From contig CM055101.1 of the NCBI GenBank assembly GCA_029204225.1, positions 31,152,519 through 31,216,518 of the forward strand: DNA of 64,000 nt, written 5' to 3'. Origin of the DNA: Diphasiastrum complanatum. Taxonomy: Eukaryota > Streptophyta > Lycopodiopsida > Lycopodiales > Lycopodiaceae. The position numbers and the translations under genes were made by a program. The first letter of the stretch is position 1, and every line of letters starts with the position of its first letter. Positions 45,077 to 56,497 of this stretch are shown one piece after another. Under the pieces are notes generated by a model. The model had not been told where the DNA came from and ran no database searches. It saw only the letters and a list, made by a program, of their open reading frames with translations.

Positions 45077-45719
45077 TGTGAAGAATTTCAGATCACTTAG
45101 ATCCAATATGTCTCGATCTTTGGTTATGAAAGACAACACAACTAGCACCATTGACAATGTAGAAAACTAGCTCTATCAATGCATAGAAGCCTCAAACTCT
45201 TATAGATATTGACAAAAACACATATGAATGATAAAGTATTATTGTTGTCTGTACAAAACTAGTAACCTATTGTATTTCACATGTGTGAATGCAACAAACA
45301 TCAAACCAATTGATTCTGCACACAAAAAGTAAAGATATCAACACCATAGTGCACCGATGAGTATGGAACCCCAAAGAGATCTCATGTATAAGCATGAATG
45401 GGAGTAGAGAGAGAGAATCCTCCTCGTTTCACAAGTGTACATCTATTTATAACAGGTTCATGCCTCATTAATGATCTTTGTTTCTCTCCATATCAAAAAT
45501 CTTGCTAAAAATATGGACTAGATTCAATGAACCAAATGTTCAAATTTGAATTTTCCAAACCTGACCTCCTAACTTTCCCACACTTTCCAAAAGTGGTAAT
45601 TCAAATGAACTTAGACTAAAAATAACTTTCATAAAGTTTGTCTCTAAGTCTAAAATGCATATTGGCATAGTACTGCCAATTAACCAAAATATTACTAAAC
45701 TAGTTGACAATTTCTCACA
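45077..45719 (-). mobile_element. Solo LTR of the FAO-inserting copia family
   Basis: 643 bp starting TGTGAAGA and ending TTTCTCACA, flanked by perfect 5-bp duplications ATGGG (45072-45076 and 45720-45724). It aligns along its length with the LTRs at 13809-14458 and 16875-17524 (shared landmarks: 'ttcagatc', 'cttagatccaat', 'gatctttggtta', 'aatgtagaaaa', 'tgtatttcaca', 'acacttt') but is clearly more diverged. Orientation is assigned by that alignment. Such solos form by recombination between the two LTRs. Confidence 0.92.
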
Positions 45720-45724
45720 ATGGG

Positions 45725-46470
45725 CACCCTTGACAAAGGTACATGGCCCATGTGGGACATTGTCCTATCCAATGAAAATGTTCTATGTGGCAACTAAGTC
45801 AAAGCCTTGAGCTCCATTTTTTGGTGTTTTGTCAGTATTTTCTTAAGTCTCGATGGTCCTTGTTTTTCCTTGGTTTCTCACGATTATTGAGCCCTGGGTG
45901 GCCCTCAGTTTTTTTTTGGTATTTTTTTGATTGTGAAGTTTGGCCTAAATTTGGTCCCATGACCCATGGCCCTCAATTTGCTTTGATATGTGTGTTACCC
46001 AATATTTCAGTGATGATATTTCATACTCAGCTCTTGATTGTCGTTTTCGCTCAAAATGACCGACTGGGGAAGAATGTTGGTCTTTGTTGAAGATTCTTGA
46101 CATACTCCAGAGACCAAGGTGCTAAAAATTATTGGTTGGTTTTCGATTTTCATATAAGCTGTGAAAAAAAAAATCTTAAAAAGTCTCAAACATCATAATT
46201 TATTAATATAAAATTTTGGTTACAGTGGCAATCTACCAAAAATTTGATAAAATTATGAAAACAGAAATTATACAACCATTTCTAAGGCTAATTTATTTAT
46301 CAAATTTCTCAGTAGTCCATTTCGGATGGATTGGAACCCTTTCGGCTGTGGCTATACGGGCCAAAAATTTTGCCGATCACACTAAGTATGTAGTATTTTC
46401 CATACAACTAATGAAACAACTTGATATTTCTCCCCTAGTTTAGCCCGATTTATCATGTCAAAAAATCGCC
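45725..46470. other. Non-coding stretch
   Basis: No supported gene. T-rich with several short frames of irregular composition. Confidence 0.4.
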
Positions 46471-46473
46471 TAA

Positions 46474-46782
<309 letters not shown>

Positions 46783-46784
46783 CC

Positions 46785-47325
46785 TTCTCCTTTGCTAGCT
46801 ATGGAGAAATGTTTCTTATTCCATGCCCAACAAAATCGATGTTTCTCCTCCAACTCTCCACGGCCACCCACGACATGTTGTAGGCACCTGAGCCCTACTA
46901 GTGTGACCCTAGCTGTGATTTTATAGCACTGAAAAATGTGCCCTATAGAGAGAGTTCTCTCGGCAAACTCCAGCTATGAGGAAAATGATGATTGAATATA
47001 CATTTCTCCAATTTCTTCTTGGGATTCTTTCACTGAGGTTGCCCTATCTCAGCCTATATGTGATGCAACTTACTACTAGGAAATTGGTGCAGTATTAACT
47101 ACAAACAAATTGATTTTCTCGCAAATTTGCCAACACCCCATGAAAACGATTTTTTAAAAAAAAATTCTTAGCTTTCCACTCAATGGAATCCTGTAAATTG
47201 CATGGCTACCCACTATAGTGCTTTGTAGCTATTATTGAGCTTACAAAGCCTTCGTATGCCAGAGACAATGCACCAGTGCTCCAGTTCTTGATCTTTGATC
47301 ACTATAAATCTTGAGCTCTCGAAAA
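46785..47325. other. Non-coding spacer
   Basis: No gene recognisable. Leads into copia gag on the minus strand. Confidence 0.4.
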
Positions 47326-47856
47326 TCATTTTTTTGAAGCTCTCTTCAATGGCAAATATGTGTCACCTATGCATGCAAGCTCTCTACGAAGATCCTTGAT
47401 TCTCATGACAAAAATTGAAGAACTCTCATCACTCTTTTGATAACTTTGAAAAAATTGGTTCCTAAGAGTGAGTAGTCTAGAAGTATTCTTGGCTTCATAG
47501 ATGGCTTTGAGAGTGTCCCAACCCTTCTTCGCCGAGGTGCAAGTACTAATCTCTCTCAAAACTTCATTTGAGACATTCATCTTGATGTAGTGAAGGGCCA
47601 TTCTTGGCCCTTTCTTGTACCTTTGTACTTCTTGGAGTACTTGAGGCTGCTCCTCAATTCCAAGTACAATATCCATCACATCTTGAAGAATCAAAATTGA
47701 TTCCATCCTCACCTTCCAAATAGAATAGTTGGAGGTGTTCAACCTATCTCCTTGCTCCAAGAGAAAGGACCTCATGGATGCCATAATCACTTGAGAAATT
47801 GACTTTCCAATAAGTCCTAACTGGATGGATGACAACGCATCGTGGCTAGGTTCCAA
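47326..47856 (-). pseudogene. Ty1/copia gag fragment
   Basis: 176 open codons. The N-terminal half includes LNTSNYSIWKVRMESIL, the W-containing start of copia gag. The middle has ALHYIKMNVSNEVLREI, KKGWDTLKAIYEAKN and LTLRNQFFQSY, and the end has an MRIKDLRRELACIG block. It resembles the gag inside the FAO-disrupting element (15891-16202) and is longer at the N-terminus. The C-terminal half and zinc knuckle are missing. Its 5' side abuts LTR-like sequence of another copia family near 47830. Confidence 0.85.
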
Positions 47857-48400
47857 TTGCGACCTACGACCTAATTAGTTGCCCTAATTGAATGAGCCTA
47901 AGTGGCATTCCTCATTAGTATAAATAGTTGATCATTCATATGTCAAATGACATAGTTTTTATAACAAAGTTTCTACTTTGAATAATGCTAGCAACGCTTA
48001 TTGCTTATCAGCGAAAGTGCATCAAATAGAGTTATCAGATACTTAGAGATAGTTTAGAGCATGTGGCTTCATTTGCTATTGTTTTGTACTCGCATCATCC
48101 GATTTGTACATGCTACTTACTGAATCAATCTACCTTCTTATTGCATTCAGTATTATGTCAAAATGTTGCATGCTTCTCTATAGTTATTTTTGTATCAGAT
48201 TATCTCTTGTTGCTTTGTCTGTTCTATCGAACTATTTCTGTTTCAACACTGCAATATTCAATAGACAATTTACTCTGTAAGTGTTTGTCTACAAAATCAC
48301 TTTAGTACTAATGATTTCAAAGTTAGTTACTAAAAGGTTCGAATGTGACAATTGTCATTATAGCTTTGTTCGACTTTTGATAGACGTAGTCATACACTAG
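47830..48400 (+). repeat. Probable copia LTR relic
   Basis: Contains caattgcgacctacgacctaat, then ttagtataaatag, then a cttagagatag-like stretch, in the same order as the LTR at 37475-38250. The microsatellite of that LTR is absent here. Ends not defined. Confidence 0.4.
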
Positions 48401-48769
48401 AAGAAGGATTATTCCGCAGAGCCCAATAGTTTGTCTTTTGAGTTTCATTTCATTACTATCGTATCTCCTTTCCTTCTTCCAACAAGGTAAACCAATTTAG
48501 CTAGAAATTTAGGTGAATGCATTGTGCTTTTTAGGTGATCCATGCTAGAAAATTTAGCTACTCATTTTCAATAATAACTGAAAAAATAAATTAAGTAGAA
48601 TGTTAAAATGATATAATGTGATGCTTTGTTTTTATATTACTACAAACTATACGTGATTGTTTTTTCTTATGATGTGTAAAAGCAAAAGCATAGAGGAAAT
48701 AAAAAAAAATGAATACTAACATTATTATATTTTTTCTATTGCATTTTAATGATTGCATTTGAATTTTAA

Positions 48770-49160
48770 ATTTAGGTAATCATTCTAGACTTAGGTGTTC
48801 ATTTTAGATTCAGGTGATCATTTTAGACTTAGGTGCTGCATTTAAGTGTTGCATTTATTCAGATGATCATTTTAGATTTAGGTGTTGCATTCTAGATTTA
48901 GGTGCTGCATTTTAGATTTAGGTGATGCATTTTAGAGATTATATTTATCATTTTAGAAAATTAGATGATCATTTTAGAGTTTAGGTGATTTCATCTAGAT
49001 TATTAAATAGGTAAGCAATTTTGATTTAGATGTTTGCATTATGAGATAGTTGAGCATCGTGAATTTAGATGTTTGCATTTTTCATTTAGGTTACACCCTA
49101 AAATTAGGAATTTTATCCTACAAGAAATTAAGTGATGCATTTTAGATCTAGGTGAGTTAC
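48770..49160. repeat. Degenerate tandem repeat of about 20-24 bp
   Basis: Repeated variants of 'attttagatttaggtgatgc' and 'atcattttagacttaggt' over about 390 bp, decaying toward both ends. The + strand is T- and G-rich. No coding meaning. Confidence 0.75.
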
Positions 49161-49369
49161 AGTAAAAGTGATAATTGTGTGTAGTGGTGGTGTTGTTACT
49201 ATTATGATTTATTCTGTGATGAGAAATAGGTGATTCTATAGTGACAAACCAAAATGTTAATGAGTTACTAGTATTTCAGAGATATCATAGGGAGAGAAAG
49301 TTTATTCAGATAAAATGAAAAGGAAATATTCTTAGTGAAAGATTTGATATGTGCTTGGGGATATGGAAA

Positions 49370-49765
49370 CTACAAGATGACTGATATGGGTCCAGCCCAT
49401 CATTGTCTCGGAATTCAGATTTATCAAAATCGATCTAGCAGATAGATGTACATCAGTCAACAACGATATCTTGCTAACGTGTTGGAAAAATATGGAATGA
49501 CAAACTGCAAATCGAGCTTCTTTCCACTCGACCCCGGTATGAAACTGTCAAAGGAACAATGTCCTCAAACCAAGGCAGAAAATGAGGAGATGAAACAGTA
49601 TTCATTTCACTCCATTATTGGCTCACTAATGTATGCAATGCTTTGCACTCGACCCGACTTGCATACTTGATCAGATCACTAAGCCAGTTCCTATCCAATC
49701 CAAGGCCAACCCATTGGCAAGTGCTCATGAAGGCCATTAAATATATCCAAGCAACAAAACTATCG
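49370..49765 (+). pseudogene. Ty1/copia RT tail and tether, host of nested LTR
   Basis: Frames give the end of RT (MTDMGPAHHCLGIQI-like near 49380) and the tether (YISQQRYLANVLEKYGM, QYSFHSIIGSLMYAMLCTRP, SQFLSNPRPTHWQVLMKAI). It belongs to the same subfamily as the element at 35868-37467. RNase H should follow directly, but a nested element intervenes up to 50764. Confidence 0.85.
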
Positions 49766-49831
49766 GAAAACCGTGGATACTATGGAAGTATCGAATGGTA
49801 TCAAATTAGTAGAACTCTGATTATAACAGAA

Positions 49832-49843
49832 GCTCTAATACCA
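49832..49843 (-). other. Primer binding site of the nested element
   Basis: Minus strand TGGTATTAGAGC, one base from the standard copia PBS, directly adjoining the LTR that starts at 49844. About 65 bp of interior-like sequence lie to its left. Confidence 0.75.
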
Positions 49844-50764
49844 TGTCAAAAATACGCGGGCTATCAGGAATATTGAATGATATCGGTTCATAGGACCTTT
49901 GGTTAAAATAGATGCTCTGATATAAGATCGATAATGGTAGGATAGCAATGGAAGTAGAACAACGGACAATTGTAGATCAACAGAAGTGCAACAATTACCA
50001 GAAATAATCAAGATGAATAAACAGTAGTAATGCTGAAAAGAACAAAACATTAGTGGGAAAAATGCACTCTTTAATAAAATCAGAATAGTGAGTACATGGG
50101 CGTGAAGTTGAGTGCAAGTCAGTGAGGCGCATATTTTTTTTTAGCTTCCGTCATTTAGATAGTTAATCAACTATCTTTGATAACTAACTGAAAGATATTG
50201 TTTACAAGTCTTTCAAGTCAATACTTTCTACCTACTTAATTGATTATAGTCGCGTTGTAGTTGTAACCAGTTTGGTAGTAATAAAGACTATGTACAAGTA
50301 GGTGAACCGCCATAAAGTCTTCTGACAGTACTTGGATCAACTTTTATTGATGAGAGAATGTCGATGTTGAGTTAGTCGATGATGTTGAGTAAGTTGAGTA
50401 TGTACATGGAAAAGTCGATGTCAATGGAATGAGGTAAGTCGGGTACTTCGATGTCGGGTACCTCGATGTCGGACAAGTCGACGAAGTCGAGTTGTCGATG
50501 AAGTTAGTGTTGAAATGTCCATGTTGAGTATATACATGAGAGAAGTTGAAGTCGATGACATGAAGTTGATGACTTCGTTGTCAATGTCGATGAAGTCGAA
50601 GACTTCGATGTTGATGGAGTCGAATGGAGTAAGTTGGTTATATATATGGAGAAGTCGAAGTCGATGAATTCAATGCCTTCGAAGTCGATGGAGTCGGACT
50701 TCAATAGGTTTTCAGGATGCTCATTACCGAATGGAATTTGGACCTGAGCATAAAAAATCCAACA
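49844..50764 (-). mobile_element. Nested copia LTR, inverted, inside RNase H
   Basis: 921 bp from TGTCAAAAATACG to AATCCAACA on the plus strand. Read on the minus strand it starts TGTTGGATTTTTTATGCTC and matches the 3' LTR at 51304 (TGTTGGATTTTAATGCTC, then ggtccaaat, attcggtaatgagcat). The host RNase H sequence resumes at about 50765. It has an adjoining PBS but no partner LTR or coding interior, so it is a truncated insertion of the same family into an existing copy, in opposite orientation. Confidence 0.8.
50340..50700. repeat. GTCGATG-type degenerate repeat inside the nested LTR
   Basis: About 360 bp built from variants of gtcgatg, agtcga and ttgagta in 6- and 12-bp steps. It accounts for most of the extra length of this LTR compared with the one at 51304. 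Confidence 0.7.
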
Positions 50765-51294
50765 AAACCATCTATTCATTTGTTATGGAGGCAATCAATC
50801 TGCCAACATTCTTGAATGTTATACAGATGCAGATTTGGTAGGAGATATCGACACCAGAAGATCGACTTATGGATTTGTATTCTTATTCAATCAACACCCA
50901 ATCTCATGGAACAGCCGAAAACAGACCTCAGTAGCTCTATCATTGACTAAATCAGAACACATAGTTGTCACAAATGCTAACAAGGAGGCGATTTGGCTGA
51001 GGAATCTACTAGCAAATATCGACCTTGCTCAGCTACAACCAACAACCATATATTGTGATAATCAAAGCATAATCACACTATCTCTAAATCCGAGATTTCA
51101 CTCCCAAAGTAAGCATATCAAAATCAGGTATCACTATCTCAAAGAAAAAGTGCAAAGCAAGGAAGTATCATTGGTTTACAACATGATAGATTCCATGGCA
51201 GTAGATTACTTCAACAAAGCATTATCGAAGGACCATCACATCAGATTTAACAACATTCTAAATTTGAAGATCAAAGTTTTCCAAGATCCACATT
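50765..51294 (+). pseudogene. Ty1/copia RNase H C-terminal part
   Basis: Continuation of the host element: CYTDADLVGDIDTRRSTYGF, PISWNSRKQTSVALS, KEAIWLRNLLANIDLAQ, IYCDNQSIITLSLNPRFHSQ, HIKIRYHYLKEKV, and DYFNKALSKDHH. One frame is open from 50835 to the TAA at about 51294. It is parallel to 36990-37467 in the other copy. The frame carries substitutions at otherwise conserved sites (KSEHIVV for SEAEYIA), so it is probably dead even apart from the nested insertion. Confidence 0.88.
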
Positions 51295-51303
51295 AAGGGG
51301 GAG
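51295..51303 (+). other. Polypurine tract
   Basis: AAGGGGGAG between the RNase H stop codon and TGTTGG of the 3' LTR. Confidence 0.8.
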
Positions 51304-52079
51304 TGTTGGATTTTAATGCTCAGGTCCAAATCCATTCGGTAATGAGCATCTTGAAATCTGTATATACTTATACTACAAAACAACAAAAAAAGAAAATGCG
51401 ACTTGTGAATTATTCGATACAGAGAAAAAATTGAGTTGGGCTATAAAGTTTGATACATGAGAAAGTTCGATAAATGTATACTTTCAAGTCGATGCCGACC
51501 CACATCGCGATCTCCACCTACTTGTACATAGATTTACTGTTTACAATGACAACTATCTATTGTAGGACGGCTCTAGTAAATTAAGTAGATTCAATCTTAT
51601 GCTTTCAAGTATTAATCACTGATCTACAATCATCGACAAGTCGATCAAGTGAATCTATAATAAAGTCTGCACTTTTACCATCAAGTAGTCAGTAGTCTGC
51701 ATTCTAGTCTGACCTCTTTCAAGACAGAAGGTAGAATCCATCTAACAATGAGTAAGCGATTGAAGCTCTGCATTTTTGCGCCACATAGACTCGCGCACTG
51801 CTTCACGCTCATGTATTCTATTTTTGATTAATCAAAGAGTGCAATTTTGTCCACACTACTGATTTGTTCATTTGTGCATTATTACAGACTGTATGACATC
51901 TTGATTCTTGCTGCTACGTTGACACACTTCCGATCCACAACTATCTGTGCGCTGCTAGTATCTCGATCCAGATTTCGATTCTGGACCTCTATCTTGGAAT
52001 CGATTTCCGATTCCTATTGGGATACTAAGTTCCAATCTTGTGTCAGAATTCGTTTTTGATACACCCACCGATTTCCAAC
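51304..52079 (+). repeat. 3' LTR of the 49-51 kb copia (end approximate)
   Basis: Starts TGTTGGATTTTAATGC after the polypurine tract and aligns with the inverted nested LTR at 49844-50764, including a shared cacctacttgtacatag block and an aaagagtgca block. The end is placed at TTTCCAACA (52079) by TG/CA logic and is uncertain. Confidence 0.6.
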
Positions 52080-53320
52080 AATTTGAGAGTGGCACCTCAG
52101 ATTTTGGCATATTGTCACAATAGCGTACCACTACCGCGACAAAACTAAAAAGCAATAAATGATATGAGCAAGCATACAAACTAGGATAATTTGACATATG
52201 GATATGATGAAGCATACAAATTAGGATAAGAACATTTGAATAAAAAATGTTGAACCAAGCAATCATGGGGTAAAGTTATCCATTCATGTCAAATTTTAAT
52301 ATGCCATTTTTTATGATTTTATCATTGGCCATTGGAAAAAATGCTTTTAGTAAATGCAAACACAATAACAACTATAGATAAACAAGAACTAAATTTAGCA
52401 CAAGATATAATACAACTTCTTAGTTGTGGATGTGTCTTGTGGTCGTGCTAGTTTGACATTAGTACTAGTTTTGATTACCAAAGGTTTTATATGGATTGTT
52501 TAAGGTTCTAATTTTTTTTTTGGAAGGTTCTCTCTATGCCCAGGATAACAATGAAAAGAAAATTTAAGATTCAAAAATCAGCTCACATATTTATTTTAGA
52601 AAAATTTAAAAAAATACCTACTCCAATAAAACCTTGAACGTTTTTTATAATGTTATAAAGACATCTTTTATTAGCACTATAGACTCGCGTGAAAGCAAGA
52701 TATTATTTTATCATAAGTCATAATTTCAAAAGCATGAAAGCAAAATATTCTTTCATCATAAGTCACAATTCCAAAAGACAAATCTTAGTCCTAATGCTAA
52801 AGATACGTCAATTAGACACTTGCACGAAAGTTAAATATTGTTTTATTGTAAAAGTCATACTTCCAAAATTCTAATCTTAGTTTTGATGCTAAAGCTAAAT
52901 CAATTGTCTAATAAAAAAACATGACACAAAATAAAGTCATTAGAATACATAGGTATCTAAGTCAAATCTTAGTAAGTTCGAGAAGATCTTTAAAAATGAC
53001 AAATTCTCTTAGTTCATTAAGACATTGCCTTCAATCAGTGCTTGGCAAAACCAGCAAACTATAAAAATGGATTCGACAAGTATTTTCATAAATCGGCATC
53101 ATAAAATGTCTAACGACTTTTTATACAAGGCTGTATACCTTTTTATAAGTTTTGTATTCAAAAAACTTTTACTTGTAAAAATGTTTATATAGAATGCAGG
53201 TTTATTTTGAATATAACTCAAAAGAGGTTTCCCGAGCACTGCCTTCATTGGTGGAAAAAAAAAAAACCAAGTGCTTATATACTAGATCCCAAAGAAAAGG
53301 GACAGAAGGAGAGATCCACG
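52080..53320. other. AT-rich non-coding stretch
   Basis: No gene seen. Near 52690-52860 the phrase 'gaaagcaaatattgttttat..cataagtcata' recurs about three times as a loose repeat. Confidence 0.4.
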
Positions 53321-53329
53321 GCTGAAAAA

Positions 53330-53620
53330 TTTACACGTGTATAGCATCCAAGTGAGGACGTAAAAGCGTCCTGCCCCACTAAGCGTCATCGCGAGCCAGA
53401 GAGACGAGAGGAGGAGAAAAATGCTGGGATTCATTTTTCAAGGAAGCAACGTGAGAAATTCAACGATCAAGATGCATTCTGGTGGTAGTTGGACACGTGG
53501 CCGACATCCAAGTGAGCGTCTGTAAAACGAACCGTGCGGCTAAGCACGGGGGGCGATCCTCGCAGACCAGACGAGAGGACGATAGCAAAAGCTCGTATTC
53601 ATTCATAATTCATTCATTTC
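53330..53620 (+). promoter_or_regulatory. Duplicated G-box promoter-like region
   Basis: Two imperfect direct copies about 160 bp apart start with a CACGTG G-box (53334-53339 and 53494-53499). Both then contain catccaagtgag, a cgtc/gtaaaa stretch, a ctaagc block, a gacgagag block and an attcatt end. The stretch is noticeably more CpG-rich than its surroundings. It lies 130-420 bp upstream of the ATG at 53750, where a promoter would be. G-boxes bind bZIP/bHLH factors in plants. Function here is inferred from position only. Confidence 0.5.
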
Positions 53621-53749
53621 CATTCTTCCGTTTTGGAAGAGAAGAGGGCAGAAGAGAAGGCGGGGTATGCAGGAAAGGTAGGTAGCTGTTCGATCGAAAT
53701 TTCCTTGCATTTTGATAATATTTTGCCGATTCTTCATCACCTCAATCGT

Positions 53750-54052
53750 ATGGCATTGCTAGCAAGAACCGCTTCCCTTTCTTTATTCTGCAGAGCTTTG
53801 TCAGATCGGGATTGTGGCTTGCCATCTGCCTGCTGCACGTATAGCCTTCCGTCGCTTCCACCGCATAGCTATAATAATCCGGCTTTTCCTGTATTCCGAG
53901 GTCTAGGCGCTCATGGCAAGCCGCAGAGGCGTAATAAGTTCTTTGGAAGCGGATGCAGTTTTCAGAGACGGAAATGTTTCGGTTCTTGGAAGAAGGCGTA
54001 TTCTTCTGTTCGATGCACTCTTACGGATACTGCTACATGGAAAAACACTCAA
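53750..54052 (+). CDS. First exon of an unidentified gene, transit-peptide-like
   Basis: Starting at ATG 53750 (MALLARTASLSLFCRAL) the frame runs 101 codons to a strong 5' splice site (CAA|GTAAGC, intron starting 54053). The product is rich in Ser, Arg, Ala and Cys and poor in acidic residues, with an alternating hydrophobic/Arg start. This is typical of a mitochondrial or plastid transit peptide. An upstream in-frame ATG (53633) gives a less plausible start rich in Glu and Lys. The mature protein is not identifiable: candidate downstream exons at 54358-54591 and 54640-54870 were not joined with confidence. It sits directly below the duplicated G-box region. Gene or pseudogene status is open. 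Confidence 0.5.
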
Positions 54053-54357
54053 GTAAGCTGATGAAACTGAATTATTTGCTTGAAAATATCCGGAAATGGG
54101 ATGAGTTTTGATATTTTTGATGTTTTACAGGTTTGAGATGATACTGCGAATATTTTATAGGTTTGTAATGTCCTTGTGAATGTTTCTACTTTGTGATTAA
54201 TCTGCGTGAGCTCAAATTTTAGGTGATTGGTCATTGAAACTGCATTATTTGCTGGGATGAGTTTTTGATGTTGTCAGTTTATGATACGTTTGAAATTACC
54301 TTGTAAACGTATCTGTTTTGTCCTTAATCTGCGTGAGATTAAATCTTACATAATTGG

Positions 54358-54591
54358 ATGGTTGAGGTCGCGTTTGGGGACCACCATTATCCACTTTTAA
54401 TATTTAGCCCAGACGTTTTCATTGTTCATGACTCTGATGCCCTCAAAATTCCGAGCATGAGAAGATGGAACCTGGCAAAAATTAAACAAGCAATGTTCAC
54501 AGCTCCACATATGATGAAATCAAATTTTCACACCTCAGCGTATCATGAAACTACTGGTACTTCCTGTTTTCTCACGGCTACTGTGGCTTGA
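54358..54591 (+). other. Candidate downstream exon or unknown frame
   Basis: 78 codons of even composition with VAFGDHHYPLLIFSPDVF and IPSMRRWNLAKIKQAMF. It may be part of the gene starting at 53750 or of another decayed gene. I do not recognise the family. Confidence 0.25.
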
Positions 54592-54639
54592 CGAGAGGAC
54601 TCGCCGGTACCATCGATAATATGCACGTGAACATTATCT

Positions 54640-54870
54640 AGATTATAATTGAAGCTGATGTCGTCGAATATGCCAAGAGTCTGCAGGTTACATCGCAGGA
54701 TACTTTCAAGTATGATGAATAAAATGTATCATAGTGATGCTGAACTTAAATCATATTCAATTTGCATCATCTTGCGCTTTGTAGCAGACGAGGAAACTGA
54801 CTTATGGAAAAACTTCGATTTCTCAGAAATGAATACAGAAAAAACTGAATCAGTTTTTTGCTTATAAATC
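54640..54870 (+). other. Unrecognised short frames
   Basis: Two phases give protein-like stretches, one including VVEYAKSLQVTSQDTFKYDE and the other ending ETDLWKNFDFSEMN. They could be exon fragments of the 53750 gene. Not assignable. Confidence 0.2.
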
Positions 54871-55410
54871 TGTTTGCCAGCTTCACTTGGCATACTGCCT
54901 TTGTAGATGAGTTACCCTGTTAATAGCTAGCAAAATATGTCATTGTTCTTTTTCTTTGAGAGTTAGAGTATAGAGCTCGGCACTTACTGCGCGTGGAGTA
55001 ATATTTTTGTTCCGTTTCCCTCTTTGATACTCTGGAAAGTAACCAAAGCTCAAATCGTATCTTAATATTTTCAAAACTATGTCTGTGCAATTGCCTGTCT
55101 GCATCCGTAGCTTGTATCTCGTTAGGGATTTCATGAATCATGACTGAAATGTTTTTGGACTTGGTCCACTCTCAACTGCAACATTCACTAGGAACTTTAT
55201 TGCAATGCTATTCATACTGACACAAATTCGTACGTATGTCCCTGGGGGTTCCATTATCCATATGAATTCACAGGAGGAAGATCTATGTACCCATGGTCCA
55301 TTGTGGGCTGTATACCAGCTAACCTAGTCAGCTCCGTCCGGCTTCGAGAATAGGGGGCCTAGACTCATAGAGCCTGGGTTTTGCTGAGGTAGACATGATA
55401 GCTGGAAACT
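54871..55410. other. Non-coding stretch
   Basis: No supported gene on either strand. Two overlapping minus-strand frames of 60-70 codons look like chance frames. Confidence 0.35.
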
Positions 55411-55640
55411 CTTTGAAAGAAAGTTGTTCTAGAGTCAATGTTGTGGTTTATGGGTGGATCATCGCAGGAGCGATATTGGACGTGGGGGCAGTAGTCAATT
55501 TTATGAATGCTGATCTAGTCGATAAGTTGGGGAGGTAGAACTAGTGGTCATTGAGAATATCATGCTCAAATTGGCGGATATCTCAAAGTTTGAGCTTGGC
55601 GAGCCATATGGTTAAGCCAAACTTTGGCATACTTAACATA
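55410..55640 (+). pseudogene. Possible gypsy retropepsin relic
   Basis: One frame gives VVVYGWIIAGAILDVGAVVN followed by FMNADLVDKLG, resembling the active-site strand and following helix of gypsy-type aspartic protease, with Val in place of Ser/Thr in the D-S/T-G triad. A shifted frame continues with VIENIMLKLADISKFELGEP. No neighbouring retroelement domain was seen, so the match is tentative. Confidence 0.35.
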
Positions 55641-55759
55641 CTTGGAGGGAGGCATGGGACGTATAAGGGGTTAAGGAAGTGTGTGGAGGCGACATTGGTC
55701 ATGTGTTTCGGTATGCATTTTGTTTTTCCTTTGGAAGGTTAGAGGAGACTCCGCCCACA

Positions 55760-56497
55760 AGTATTTGTACTCAAAGTCAGCCAGAAGATCGAGTATTCTG
55801 CACAGACAATGCTTAAAAGTACCATGCTTACTTGATTGTGTTCATGAATGAAAATTGATTTTTTTACTTTGACTATTGCTTTTGGGTATTTTTATTGCAA
55901 CCTTCACATTTAGATCCTTGGTTGCATTCCCATGTTTTCGATGAACTTAGGTCGACAATGTGGCTTGTCTGCTATTTTAGCTTTGCTTTTAGAAAGTTAG
56001 AACAAATTTATCAATGCCTAACATTCTGATGACGCTTTTTCTAGGAAAACTTAAGTTTCTGCTTGGTTTGCCTTGATTTTGTTTTCAGTCATGCAAATCG
56101 TTTTAAGGGACAATCTTGATTCTAGGAGGGCAATTGCTATTTTATGTAAACGTTGTTCAATTTATCACTGCTACATCATTAATTTCCTTCTATAAAGCTC
56201 ATACAAACTTCATGTTTAGAGTACATAATGATTTTGATATGTATCCGAGATCTCCAAAGGGGGCATTTGTAGCTTGAACGAATACATTTTCTAGCTTTCT
56301 ACCAATCAGATCCAAGTAGATCAAATTATAATTAAAAAAAGGTGAGTTTTTAACTGATAGAATAATGCACTATCTAATTACTTGGGTCAGTGGTAATTGA
56401 AATTTTCTACTAGTAGAAATAAAGCTACCTAACTTTCAAACATTGTATTGGGTCATGTCATAGATGCAGTGGAATGAATTCTGTTGCATCGGTGTTC
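55760..56497. other. Non-coding stretch
   Basis: No feature seen before the MITE-like element. Confidence 0.4.
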
